Positions 1 through 11,563 of a stretch of 64,000 nt of DNA are shown here, piece after piece (position 1 is the stretch's first letter; each line of letters begins with the position of its first letter). The notes beneath the pieces were generated by a model that worked only from the letters and a program-made list of their open reading frames with translations, made no database searches and was not told the origin of the DNA. The DNA is from Theristus sp. LFF4_11. Its lineage: Eukaryota; Nematoda; Chromadorea; Monhysterida; Xyalidae. Location of the stretch: the NCBI GenBank assembly GCA_030248135.1, contig JASANC010002461.1, positions 180,058 to 244,057 on the forward strand, in the 5' to 3' direction. The position numbers and the translations under genes were made by a program.

Positions 1-3000
1 TCAGTGGACCAGGACCAGGACCAGGGCAAACAACACAACCACCACCAGCCGGTACTGGTAGTACAGTCAGTGGACCAGGACCAGGACCAGGGCAAACAAC
101 ACAACCACCACCAGCCGGTACTGGTAGTACAGTCAGTGAACCAGGACCAGGACCAGGGCAAACAACACAACCACCACCAGCCGGTACTGGTAGTACAGTC
201 AGTGGACCAGGACCAGGACCAGGGCAAACAACACAACCACCACCAGCCGGTACTGGTAGTACAGTCAGTGGACCAGGACCAGGACCAGGGCAAACAACAC
301 AACCACTACCAGCCGGTACTGGTAGTACAGTCATTGGACCAGGACCAGGACCAGGGCAAACAACACAACCACCACCAGCCGGTACTGGTAGTACAGTCAG
401 TGGACCAGGACCAGGACCAGGGCAAACAACACAACAGCCACCAGCCGGTACTGGTAGTACAGTCAGTGGACCAGGACCAGGACCAGGGCAAACAACACAA
501 CAGCCACCAGCCGGTACTGGTAGTACAGTCAGTGGACCAGCACCAGGACCAGGGCAAACAACACAACAGCCACCAGCCGGTACTGGTAGTACAGTCAGTG
601 GACCAGGACCAAGACCAGGACCCGGGCAAACAACACAACAGCCACCAGCCGGTACTGGTAGTACAGTCAGTGGACCAGGACCAGGACCAGTGCAAACAAC
701 ACAACAGCCACCAGCCGGTACTGGTAGTACAGTCAGTGGACCAGGACCAGGACCAGGGCAAACAACACAACAGCCACCAGCCGGTACTGGTAGTACAGTC
801 AGTGGACCAGGACCAGGACCAGGGCAAACAACACAACAGCCACCAGCCGGTACTGGTAGTACAGTCAGTGGACCAGCACCAGGACCAGGGCAAACAACAC
901 AACAGCCACCAGCCGGTACTGGTAGTACAGTCAGTGGACCAGGACCAGGACCAGGACCCGGGCAAACAACACAACAGCCACCAGCCGGTACTGGTAGTAC
1001 AGTCAGTGGACCAGGACCAGGACCAGGGCAAACAACAGAACAGCCACCAGCCGGTACTGGTAGTACAGTCAGTGGACCAGGACCAGGACCAGGGCAAACA
1101 ACACAACAGCCACCAGCCGGTACTGGTAGTACAGTCAGTGGACCAGGACCCGGGCAAACAACACAACAGCCACCAGCCGGTACTGGTAGTACAGTCAGTG
1201 GACCAGGACCAGGACCAGGGCAAACAACACCACCACCACCAGCCGGTACTGGTAGTACAGTCAATGGACCAGCACCAGGACCAGGGCAAACAACACAACC
1301 ACCACCAGCCGGTACTGGTAGTACAGTCAGTGGACCAGGACCAGGACCAGGGCAAACAACACAACAGCCACCAGCCGGTACTGGTAGTACAGTCAGTGGA
1401 CCAGGACCAGGACCAGGGCAAACAACACAACAGCCACCAGCCGGTACTGGTAGTACAGTCAGTGGACCAGCACCAGGACCAGGGCAAACAACACAACAGC
1501 CACCAGCCGGTACTGGTAGTACAGTCAGTGGACCAGGACCAGGACCAGGACCCGGGCAATCAACACAACAGCCACCAGCCGGTACTGGTAGTACAGTCAG
1601 TGGACCAGGACCAGGACCAGGGCAAACAACACAACAGCCACCAGCCGGTACTGGTAGTACAGTCAGTGGACCAGGACCAGGACCAGGGCAAACAACACAA
1701 CAGCCACCAGCCGGTACTGGTAGTACAGTCAGTGGACCAGCACCAGGACCAGGGCAAACAACACAACAGCCACCAGCCGGTACTGGTAGTACAGTCAGTG
1801 GACCAGGACCCGGGCAAACAACACAACAGCCACCAGCCGGTACTGGTAGTACAGTCAGTGGACCAGGACCCGGGCAAACAACACAACCACCACCAGCCGG
1901 TACTGGTAGTACAGTCAGTGGACCAGGACCAGGACCAGGGCAAACAACACAACAGCCACCAGCCGGTACTGGTAGTACAGTCAGTGGACCAGGACCAGGA
2001 TCAGGGCAAACAACACAACCACCACCAGCCGGTACTGGTAGTACAGTCAGTGGACCAGCACCAGGACCAGGGCAAACAACACAACCACCACCAGCCGGTA
2101 CTGGTAGTACAGTCAGTGGACCAGCACCAGGACCAGGGCAAACAACACAACAGCCACCAGCCGGTACTGGTAGTACAGTCAGTGGACCAGGACCCGGGCA
2201 AACAACACAACAGCCACCAGCCGGTACTGGTAGTACAGTCAGTGGACCAGGACCCGGGCAAACAACACAACCACCACCAGCCGGTACTGGTAGTACAGTC
2301 AGTGGACCAGGACCAGGACCAGGGCAAACAACACAACAGCCACCAGCCGGTACTGGTAGTACAGTCAGTGGACCAGGACCAGGACCAGGGCAAACAACAC
2401 AACAGCCACCAGCCGGCACTGGTAGTACAGTCAGTGGACCAGGACCCGGGCAAACAACACAACCACCACCAGCCGGCACTGGTAGTACAGTCAGTGGACC
2501 AGGACCCGGGCAAACAACACAACCACCACCAGCCGGCACTGGTAGTACAGTCAGTGGACCAGCACCAGGACCAGTGCAAACAACACAACAGCCACCAGCC
2601 GGCACTGGTAGTACAGTCAGTGGACCAGCACCAGGACCAGGGCAAACAACACAACAGCCACCAGCCGGTACTGGTAGTACAGTCAGTGGACCAGGACCAG
2701 GACCAGGGCAAACAACACAACAGCCACCAGCCGGCACTGGTAGTACAGTCAGTGGACCAGGACCCGGGCAAACAACACAACCACCACCAGCCGGTACTGG
2801 TAGTACAGTCAGTGGACCAGCACCAGGACCAGGGCAAACAACACAACAGCCACCAGCCGGTACTGGTAGTACAGTCAGTGGACCAGGACCAGGACCAGGG
2901 CAAACAACACAACAGCCACCAGCCGGCACTGGTAGTACAGTCAGTGGACCAGCACCAGGACCAGGGCAAACAACACAACCACCACCAGCCGGCACTGGTA

Positions 3001-3090
3001 GTACAGTCAGTGGACCAGCACCAGGACCAGGGCAAACAACACAACCACCACCAGCCGGTACTGGTAGTACAGTCAGTGGATCTGGACCGG
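1..3090 (+). repeat. Coding minisatellite, 47 units of about 66 bp
   Basis: The consensus unit encodes TTQQPPAGTGSTVSGPGPGPGQ-type 22-residue repeats in frame 3. Units differ mainly by gain or loss of the hexamer ggacca (60, 66 or 72 bp), by QQ versus QP (cagcca or ccacca), and by GPAPG versus GPGPG. All length changes are multiples of 6, so the frame is kept. A second forward frame is also open through the array (Asp-Gln-rich, stop at 3096), as are stretches of the reverse strand. I take frame 3 as coding because it alone runs on into unique domains. Confidence 0.95.
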
Positions 3091-6000
3091 AGTTAACAAC
3101 ACAGCTACCACCAGCCGGTACAGTACCCACGACCACACAGACCGTCGCTTTTACCAGTACAACTTCTCGATCTCCTTGCTATTTTTTTACTATTGATGCG
3201 CAAACATTCGCAAACGGGGAACCATATTATTTCGAAAACAACATTGTGGCGATTAACAATGGAGAAGAAGTTCAAGTTGAACTAAAGTTTCCAGAACCAA
3301 CAAAAGTTGAAGAGCTTTCAGTGGAGACAGAATCAATTGGGACACCAGTTGAAGTGTATTTCGAAAAATCAGACGGTTCGAGATCAAATCGACTTAACCT
3401 TGCAAGCACGGAAGGTGAATTCGTTAAATCTTTGCACACATCAGAAGACAATGTTGTGGCCGCCGTATTCGAGTTCACTGATGACACAATGGATGCTGAA
3501 ACTGTACTTTACGAAATCAGGCAACTAAAAGTTAAAGCATGTTTTGACTATCTGCACACAACAACGACAACGACATCCTGGCCAGGCACTGTCACAGCAC
3601 CTGGTAATGGACCAGGCACTGCCGTGCCAACAGTTACTGTACCAAATGAAACAGTACGTCCTCCGGTAGCAGACTGCGAAACGTATGAAATCCGGCCACG
3701 CGAATTTCTTGCCACTGATGAAGCTTCAACCATCAATAGTGGCAGCGCCAGAATTATCAATGGAAACCAAGTTTTGCTATCTTTTTCAAAACCAACCGAT
3801 TTACAAGAAGTGACGGCAGATGTCGTTGATGATCCGATGGTGGTCCTAGTAAAATTCAATCGAAACGACTTGACCGCCTCTGATCAGAAGCGTTTGACAC
3901 CAGCAGAACCAAGTGATCACACACGGACATTGCAAACGGACGAAAAAATGATTGACTCTATACTGTTCACATTTATAGATGAGAAAAATGGCGTCAACCG
4001 CGAACGAATACAAGAAAAAATAACCGATCTGCGTGTTGTGTCGTGCTACGAGCGGATAGTTTCGGAAGACACTCGGACACCATCGAAACCGGCCGAAACA
4101 ACCACTTCATCAAAAACATTATCACCTGAATCTGTGACGTCGACACAATCCCAGTTGACCCCTGAATCAAAAGAGTGCGATTACTACGTTATCGATCGTC
4201 GCGAATTTATTGGCGTCGGACAGTTTCCATACCGCAAAGGTAGCACAGTTCGCGTTGAGCCCGACAGTGTTGTGACACTCGAGTTTCCACTGGCAACTAT
4301 TGTCGAACAAATCAGCGTCAAGTCCACCCAATCCAATGACGCAGTTTCGTATCAATTCAAGCGACTCGATGGAAGTCTGTCGGAAAAGCTTGCAGCGACG
4401 ACGACCACAATGGAAAATCCGATCTCGGTGGCCGTTTTTGAATATCAAGTGAAACGCATCGAGTTTGAGCCGGTCGACGATGGCATTGACGAAATCGAGG
4501 TGAAGGCGTGCAACGCATGGGAAATGCCAGATCAAGCTACGACGACATTGCCTTTTGTTACACCAACTCTCCCTGAGACGTCATTGGAAACAGTTCCATA
4601 TCCTGTGTGTCATGATTATGTGATTGCTTTGACCGACTACATGTCGCATGGAGCTTTCCCGCTCATCAAGGGCTCTACTGTCAATCTGTTCAAGAATGGT
4701 GTGCTAACGCTTGAATTTCCACGAGCCACAATTGTGGAAGAGATCGCAGCCGATTCGACATTGCCGGAAAATAAAATTTACATTCAGTTTGAACGCTTCG
4801 ACGGAAGCAAGTCGGCTGAGATTCTGGCCACCACGTCCGACGAACAGGCGCCCACGGTTGCTGCGTCGATTGACGGTGAATTTCAAGTGAAACAAATATT
4901 GTTCGACTCAGTGGACGACGGAATTGACGAAATTCGAGTGAAAGCATGCAATGCCTACGAAACAGTCACGACAAGAACTGTCGCACAAACCACTGCAGCT
5001 CTTGGTTCCACAGCTCCGACCACCACAACCACTGTATTTCCAGCCGTTTGTCGTTACGATCTAGTTCCGCAGGAATTATTCCCACTGGGCACAGTCAGGT
5101 ACGGTGGCACAACTGTTTCGGCTGCCGACGAATCTTTGATTACGATTGACTTTGCTGAACCGGTGCTGCTACAGAACGTCACTGTATGGGCGAATCAGAT
5201 CATGATTCATTTCGAACTCGTCATGGAATCCGGTCAAGTTATGAATTTCGCAACATTCGACTGCTATGAGAAACCATTCCACACGTTGCCGTTGTCATGG
5301 ATGACTCGGCGCGTCAAGCAAGTGACTTTCACGTTTGAAGCCGGCAAGACCATTCCTGAAGTCGTCGAGGCTGTGTCGAAGGTGACTGTTGACACGTGCC
5401 TCAGTACAAGCAGCACGACTGTTGTTGCCTCGACGTCAACAACCGCAACAACGGGCGCCTGCGCCGACTATGAAGTTGTCCCTGAGCAATTGTCACGCAA
5501 CAGCAATCGTACGCTCGCCAACGGTGTCGTCGCACACTACACTGCGAACAGTGAGATCGCTTTACAATTCCCGGAGCCCGCTCTTGTGCTGGAGATTGCT
5601 TCGCAGACGCGACAGGCCGGCTTTCCCATTCAGGCGCAGTTGTTCAGCGTCGCCGGCGGGCTGACTTACCACGATCTGACGAGCCAACAGCAACTGAGAC
5701 ATCAGATCAGCGTGAACCAGGCGAATATAACGCTGGTGACGTTCAGGTTCGTCGAGCACTCCGGCAACATTCACGATGACATCGAAGGAAACGTCGTCTT
5801 CTTGAAGCTGGTCGTATGCTTTGGAACGATGCCAACCACTGAGTCGCCCATCATTCCAACAATCCCGACGACCTCGAAAGAAACCAGCTCAACGGGCAGG
5901 ACAACACTGACGCCGGGAGCAATCAGGACCACCCCGAATTTACCACCTGGAAAAACGGAAGAACCTGTCAAAAAAATGAGAACGTCGAGAGTCCCACAGA

Positions 6001-6838
6001 AATCTACGACACAGTCGCCAGAAGACGTCAGAACAGTTCAGAACACGTTGACCAGCGTGATCGTAACAACGCCGGCCGGCAGAAGAGCAGATTGCGACAG
6101 TACGATTGAGCTCGTCTCATTGTCCAGCGCGTCGCCGACGTTCTCGGCGTCCGACGGATATGGCGCCTCATTCACCGCTGATTCCAACGTTCTCATTCAA
6201 TTCTCGACGCCCAAAAACGTCACGAGCGCGCGAGCGTTCCTCAACACTGACCAAGTGGCTGCCGCCATTCAAGTGATCTTCATCGGCAGCACCGACGGTC
6301 GCCGTTCCACCGGTTATCCAGTCGATGATCGTGCGAGCGACGGCTACTCGTACGCGTTCTTCGGCGGCATTCCGGCCGCTGCGCTTGAGTTCCGACTGAA
6401 TCAACCGGACATTGAGGCGGCGATGCTCGCGGTGCCGTTTGTCGGTTTCAACGGCTGCGACATTGGCGACACGAGCACGTCGATGACAGCGACAACGGCG
6501 GCGTCGCCAGTGGACGACTGCACGTACGCCGTGCGCGTGTCGGACGTGCTCGAGCGCGGCGAACTCCTGTACGGCGGCGACCTGAAGGTGTACCTGGCGA
6601 CCAGCGGTAAACTCTGGCTGCAATTCTGGTTTCCGCGGACACTGTTGCACGTCGACGTCGACGGGCGACCGAGCGGCGCGCTGAACGTTGAGCTGCAACG
6701 CGCGAACGGCACTCGAGCCGCGTATCGATTGAGGGCGAACGAGGGCCGCCGATTTGCGGTGAACGCGGAGCGCTTCGATGATGAACGCCAGATATCGGCC
6801 GTCGGTTTGTGGCCGGTTGGACAACTGCTCTTCACCGG
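3..6838 (+). CDS. Large secreted mucin-like protein with tandem repeats and eight Cys-bounded domains (5'-partial; main exon)
   Basis: The frame is open from the left window edge, so the start codon and any signal peptide lie outside. Residues from 3 to about 3100 are 22-residue Pro/Thr/Gly/Ser/Gln repeats, the composition of an O-glycosylated mucin stalk. They are followed by eight divergent domains beginning and ending with Cys: 3177-3542, 3675-4046, 4176-4511, 4608-4949, 5049-5399, 5460-5819, 6093-6458, and one starting at 6519. The last is completed in the next exon. Shared features are C-x-Y near the start, a central F.R.DGS-like strand and a V.AC or VxxC end; linkers are Thr/Ser/Pro-rich. 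Unspliced reading continues to a stop at 6963-6965. I end the exon at 6838 because joining to 7214 restores the final domain in phase. Extracellular location is inferred; the family is not recognised. Confidence 0.75.
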
Positions 6839-7213
6839 GTTGGTCCACGGATGTTCAGCAAAGCGCAACATAATCTCTTGTGCTGCGTTTGCAATATGGA
6901 GTCTGTTTTTAATGTGCAGCTTTCTAAACCTTGACCATAAGCATCTTCCAAATCTTGAGTCATAAGTAAGGCGATAACTTTTTAAGCAAACCCTTTTAAT
7001 TGTTATAAGATGAACATATCGCGTGTCGAGTGCAATTGTCATGTAGCGGAAAAGGCATCGGCGCAAGTTGCTGTAGTTTCCATGATTTTGTATGATGCAC
7101 ATACACCAAGCACACTGAAAGTCGCAGACATTGCACACACTTGCCACTCGCATCACCAGTCATCGCGACACGGTGAGCACACATCGGTTTTCTTCAAATC
7201 ATCCGGTTTTCAG

Positions 7214-7450
7214 CAGCAACAACACCGCTGCCAACATCGAGCGCCGTCTCGACTGGTTGAACGCCATCTCGAGTGTGACTGTGGTCGCGTGCTACCCGGA
7301 GGCGCTGATCACCACGCCCGGAGCAACGTTGATTCCCGGTCAACGCACAACGGCAGCAGTGGCGACGACGTCTGCGCCAGGCGATCAACAGATCTGCACG
7401 TGCATTCAGCGCTCGAACGCACGTGTGCAACAGCGACACTCGTCGGACAG
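7214..7450 (+). CDS. Mucin-like protein, second exon in window (end of eighth domain plus Thr-rich tail)
   Basis: Acceptor ttttcag at 7207-7213; reading in phase with a donor at 6839 gives LLFT-G-SNNTAANIERR and ends in SSVTVVAC, matching how earlier copies of the domain end (for example LFTF...RVVSC in copy two). After the Cys at 7290 comes a Thr/Ala/Pro-rich linker like those between the other domains, then a basic stretch. A donor GTGCGC follows at 7451. The domain match is good evidence that this is a real exon; the C-terminal limit is less sure, because the frame also runs on unspliced into a GTTT microsatellite. Confidence 0.6.
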
Positions 7451-7460
7451 GTGCGCTGCT

Positions 7461-7554
7461 GTTTGTTTGTTTGTTTGTTTGTTTGTTTGTTTGTTTGTTT
7501 GTTTGTTTGTTTGTTTGTTTGTTTGTTTGTTTGTTTGTTTGTTTGTTTGTTTGT
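7461..7554 (+). repeat. (GTTT)n microsatellite, about 23 units
   Basis: Perfect tetranucleotide array lying 10 bp after the putative splice donor at 7451 and ending 9 bp before the acceptor at 7563. It fills most of the last intron of the mucin-like gene. Confidence 0.97.
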
Positions 7555-7563
7555 AATTTTCAG

Positions 7564-7573
7564 CCAGAAATAA
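7564..7573 (+). CDS. Possible terminal coding exon of the mucin-like gene
   Basis: An acceptor (taattttcag) lies directly after the microsatellite. Joined in phase to 7450 it adds only S-Q-K and a TAA stop at 7571-7573. The intron would then be 113 bp, nearly all microsatellite. This is tentative: an unspliced transcript would instead encode a hydrophobic Cys-Leu-Phe-Val repeat up to a stop at 7554-7556. Confidence 0.3.
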
Positions 7574-8991
7574 TCGCTGGCACAATACTTGTTGCAGCAA
7601 GGCATGTTCTAAATCTGCGCAGCGGATATCTTATGAATGATGAAATAAGATCTAAATCTAAATCTTGAAACCCGCTGGCGGTTTTAGAACTGCTCCAAGC
7701 ATGTGACTCGCTGTGCGAGCCGGTCGCCGTTCACTTCTGCTGTGTGTTCTTTCATTTCGTAAATTTCATGTTTCAGCTGATAATACACTGACGGACAACT
7801 GCATTCATGAAAACATTCGGACTCTTTCAAAGATTGGACACTTCATTATTGTCTAGATATTACTATGACCGTGATTCTTTGAAAACTAACATGTTGTGTG
7901 AGCCTTCCCTCGAGTTTAAATTTTTTCCGTTCAAGTTTTTTTCAACTGTATGAATCAAATTTTTAACGTAATTTTAGCAGCGATAAATTAACGCCCACGT
8001 GCACCGTGTTTACATGTGTACATGCGTGCAATAAATTTCTGCTAATCAGTTCAACCCAAATATAGTTTGTTCTGTCAAGCAAGACTGTTTTGATTCGTTT
8101 TTATCAGAAATTCGTAATTGCTGGACTAAACTGTGTGACTGGTTCTTAACCGGCGTGTAATAACTTCGCGATGACCGTTGATGGTTAAAAATAAAAATTT
8201 TGTTTGCAGAAAAATTGAGAGAAACTTTTCACTGAAAGCCACTGAAAGCAAATGGTGATCGCAAATATCTTCACAGCATGTGTTTCATTTGGCGAAAGCT
8301 GCCCACACGAGAAAACACGACTCCGCTAAAAGCTCAGCACTCTCTGCAGTGTGCTTTCTGCACGCGTGCATGCGTGTGCGTGTTTCGGCTGACGATCGTT
8401 CATTTTTTTCAGCATTTTTGCAACTTTATTCTGCCGCACACGTCACCACTAAAAAACGCACGATGACATTGAATTGCACTCGTTCGCTAGTGACAAGCAA
8501 TAAGCATGTTCAACACATTATTGTATGCTGTGCACTCACATGTTCTCTCAGAATGCTTCTAACAATGACGTTTCAATGCGAATTGAAAACACCTACATGT
8601 TTTTTAGCTTTATTGCTATTTTGCTCGCAGGGAGAAACGGAATGTACCGAAGCGTTTTTCAGCAAATCTCTTTAGATATTTATTGATTTGTTATTGATTC
8701 AGACAGCGTGGTGTGGTAAAACGAATTCACAGTCTTGTTCAAAAGTATACACTTTTCCATCTGCGCTCTTTGTTTTTGTCAATCTTTTTATACTGGTTTC
8801 AAACAAAAGAATGTCAGAGAGAAGTTATTTGATAACTTGTACATAATCATATCAGTGTGATTGAAATATATGAGACGCAAATTTCTTTTCTTTTTTTACT
8901 CAGTGTGTTGTGTAATTCAGTTGGTTGACCATAAAATGTTTCACCACAAAACCCAAACAGTTTGTCACCAAACTTCAATTCAGCCAGTAAC
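7574..8991. other. 3' UTR and intergenic spacer
   Basis: AT-rich sequence between two + strand genes. It holds the AATAAA at 8030 and short reading frames that look like chance. No RNA gene or transposon ends were recognised. Confidence 0.5.
8030..8035 (+). terminator. Candidate poly(A) signal of the mucin-like gene
   Basis: AATAAA about 460 bp after the putative stop at 7573. It is the first canonical signal on this strand beyond the gene and before the next one. Confidence 0.4.
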
Positions 8992-9154
8992 ATGTTATTG
9001 CGAAAATGTCAGCTCTGGAGCTGCTGTCCCCTGTTGCTGATCTCATCATTGTTGTTGTCGGCCATTACTCAGCGAGTGCGCTGTCAGTCTGGCTTACCAG
9101 TAGACGACACCCGAATTGAGCTCGTCCACCATTCACCATGCAGTCCCGGAACAG
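8992..9154 (+). CDS. Secreted Cys-rich protein of unknown family, exon 1 (signal peptide)
   Basis: ATG at 8992 starts MLLRKCQLW followed by a strongly hydrophobic core (PLLLISSLLLSA) and a polar stretch, a clear secretory signal peptide of about 30 residues. The mature part begins near QSGLPVDDTR and contains one Cys before the donor (ACAG/GTAAAA at 9155). It ends in phase 1. The whole gene is four exons with matching phases: 163+226+247+141 = 777 nt, 258 residues. Product unrecognised. Confidence 0.7.
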
Positions 9155-9959
9155 GTAAAAACGCTGTGCCTCACTTTCATGCCAACACCAGCGATTTTCT
9201 GTCTGATTTTTTGTCGTGACCTCGTTCACTGGCCAACGACCGCCAACATTAACCGACCAATTTGATCGTTCACGCCCGACCATGATTTTTTATGCACATA
9301 GGCAAATTTTGGTCGGGTGGCCCGCGATTGTCGACCGAATTGGCCAGGATCTTGTGGTCCGTTTTTTTGTTTCAGTTTTGCCTGCGCAATCCACAAATAA
9401 AACCAAGTGCAACTGTTCTTTTTTTGTGGCTAAAATGTTCAAGATTTTCTGAAAATGACTTTGCAGTTTTTGTCAAAGACGCTTGTTTTCTTGTGTGGTC
9501 AGCTGCTGATGCATTCAGCTCTGAGAATAAGCGGAGAGAATTTTCCCGTTTGTGCATTTTCCGGTAAAACAACAAGACACAAGAACATGTGTTGTTTGAG
9601 GAATGACCAAAGTTCAGCGTTTTCCGGTGGCGATTTCCAACTTTGCTGGTGGCGCTCTAAAAAAAGTTTCTGCGGGGCTAAAAAAACCATTCCATTTACT
9701 TGCGTCTTTTGTTTTGGTTCTGCGACATCATGCTTTTGCAAACGTACAGAAATCAGTTCTAGTGCTTGATGCGGCAATTCAAAAAAGCCAAAGAATGGCT
9801 CAGCCGTGCACTAAGGAGGTTGGTTGATTTGGATCACTTCGACAATATTTTGAATGGCCGCGTCAAACTATCAATCAGCTGAATCAGACGCGCATTGGAG
9901 TCGTGGTACTAAATTTAAAGTCGAGCCAAAAAGTTGCGAAACCAGACGCGCCACCGCAG
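9155..9959 (+). other. Intron 1 of the secreted Cys-rich gene
   Basis: Moderately AT-rich. Short overlapping reading frames on both strands look like chance; no conserved motif recognised. Confidence 0.55.
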
Positions 9960-10185
9960 GTCCACTGAATCCGTGGATCGAGTTTCCCGACAACCGGCAC
10001 AGCGTGCTGCGTCGCTTCCCGAGCATCCCGTGTTTCGTGATCAAGGGCAACGTGACGGTGCGCCACGAGATCGCCGACATGAACGCGCTGCACGCGTACG
10101 TGCGCATGCGATTCGGGCTCAGCGCCGCGCACGACGAACCCTGCCAGAATGCGGACGAGCAGAATTTCGGCGGCGTCGGCTCTTG
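9960..10185 (+). CDS. Secreted Cys-rich protein, exon 2
   Basis: Acceptor ccaccgcag at 9951-9959 and strong donor GTGAGT at 10186. Joined in phase it continues as GPLNPWIEFPDNRH, then FVIKGNVTVRHEIADMNALH, ending NFGGVGS. It contains an N-glycosylation sequon (NVT) and two Cys. Exon GC content is clearly above the flanking introns. Phase 1 in, phase 2 out. Confidence 0.75.
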
Positions 10186-10426
10186 GTGAGTGGAGAGACG
10201 GTCACAGTTGCAGCAGTGACAGCGCACTGACAGCGCTCGTGTGATTTCTGATTCACGTTTGACATTCGATGCCAAATCATGCCATCCGTCTGTGTCCATT
10301 TGGTGTCACCGGCATAAAAAACACTTGTAATTTTGCCAGAGCCGAGAGAATGTCAAAAACACACGCGACGGATTGTACATCGACGTTCAGTGTTTGGAAT
10401 TTTGCCATTTTGGAATATATTTCCAG

Positions 10427-10673
10427 CCGCTACTGTTGCCTGTGCGAGGCATCCGACGACTTTCGCAGTCGAGTGCAAATCCTGCGAGACGGTCGCCAGC
10501 AGTACTGCACGGCCGAGAACGCCACGATCGAGGCGGCCATCTACGACGATCTATCGCTGAAGATTTGTCTGCCGAAACGCAACGAGTTCTTGCAGTTGCT
10601 TGATTCTGATCCCGAGCAGGCCGAGAAACTCTGGGATCTGTTTCTTGACACGGTCGATGAGGCGCACGACACT
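10427..10673 (+). CDS. Secreted Cys-rich protein, exon 3
   Basis: Acceptor atatatttccag at 10415-10426; the split codon gives Cys, then RYCCLCEASDD, a cluster of four Cys within six residues. It continues through a predicted helical Asp/Glu-rich stretch (LLDSDPEQAEKLWDLFLD). It contains one sequon (NAT). Donor GTACGTAGG at 10674; this splice site sits in the first of three tandem repeats. Confidence 0.75.
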
Positions 10674-10804
10674 GTACGTAGGGATACGTAGGGAATTGTG
10701 TTGAAGACTTCAATTTAAGCACACTGTACGTAGGGAATTGTGTTGAAGACTTCAATTCAAGCACACTGTACGTAGGGGATTGTGTTGAAGACTTCAATTC
10801 AAGC
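10671..10804 (+). repeat. Three tandem copies of a ~42-bp unit spanning a splice donor
   Basis: Unit core is actgtacgtaggg then attgtgttgaagacttcaa. Copy one overlaps the exon 3 donor, so the two downstream copies each carry an identical GTACGTAGG decoy donor. Confidence 0.9.
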
Positions 10805-11422
10805 CATACATTCGCGAGGCGACGGCGCTGGTGTGAAGCATGCGCTACAGTGCCAGCCAAAACGTGCATAGCGATCGAGCGCTCAGTGTATTCGATCGGC
10901 TGAACCAGGCGCGCACGCTTATCTTTTATTTTTTCTTGCGCGAGTTCTGTGCACGTTTTTTTTGGCACGTGTGCGTGTGTCACACCTGAATGCCGCATGT
11001 GTGCGGACGGGCGCCAAATTGGGTGAGCAGCACACCGTGTTGCTGCGCCCTGCACCATGCTCCGCCAGACCATCGAACCAAATGTGCGTTCATTAGCTAT
11101 AACACGCTGTGCGACCAAGCAGCACGTCGAATCCAAAATAAAGAGCTTATCTATTCGAACGTTGGTCCGACCCGACTGAAAACAATTACTGCTTCTTTTA
11201 AAAAACATCCGCTTGTCAGGCAAAAGCGTTTTTTAATCCTGGACACCACGTAATTCTTTCTTGTACAAGTTGACTAAACTTTTTTTTAAAACGTTCTAAC
11301 AACATATGACGTCATTTCAGACTCACACGTTGAAAATACGTGAAGTTACAATGCGACGTTTTGACGTGTCATTCAATTTTTAAATTTGTTAAATATTCTA
11401 CAACAACATAGCTGTTTTTCAG
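10805..11422 (+). other. Distal part of intron 3 of the secreted Cys-rich gene
   Basis: Nothing recognised beyond the tandem repeats at its 5' end; ends in a good pyrimidine-rich acceptor. Confidence 0.5.
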
Positions 11423-11563
11423 GGCGTCTCTGTGATTGTATACGCGTATATTTTCAATCGTCCAATCAACAGATTATCGCAAAAACAGCTCAATAAATTG
11501 ATAACATCTAAAAAGGACATGATTGGCTGCCACTGGATCTACGCGAAGGTGTTCAAGAATTAA
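11423..11563 (+). CDS. Secreted Cys-rich protein, exon 4 (C terminus)
   Basis: Acceptor gctgtttttcag then GVSVIVYAYIFNRPINRL, ending GCHWIYAKVFKN and TAA at 11561-11563. Phase 0 matches exon 3. Normal amino-acid content and precise phase agreement across all four exons support a real gene. The Cys spacing suggests an extracellular disulfide-bonded fold; no enzymatic motif is visible. Confidence 0.75.
   Translation, partial: GVSVIVYAYIFNRPINRLSQKQLNKLITSKKDMIGCHWIYAKVFKN

Noticed and set aside
306..3044. Cys/Trp/Ser-rich open frames on the reverse strand of the array
   Set aside because: Same repeat effect on the other strand, with no unique sequence attached.
4..3096. 1,030-codon Asp/Gln-rich open frame over the tandem array
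   Set aside because: It ends as soon as the repeats end. The other forward frame runs on into unique conserved domains, so this one is a by-product of stop-free repeat units.
6839..6965. Hydrophobic C-terminal tail (ISCAAFAIWSLFLMC) as a membrane anchor of the mucin-like protein
   Set aside because: Splicing at 6838 to 7214 restores the last domain in phase, so this tail is more likely intron readthrough. It remains possible as an alternative end.
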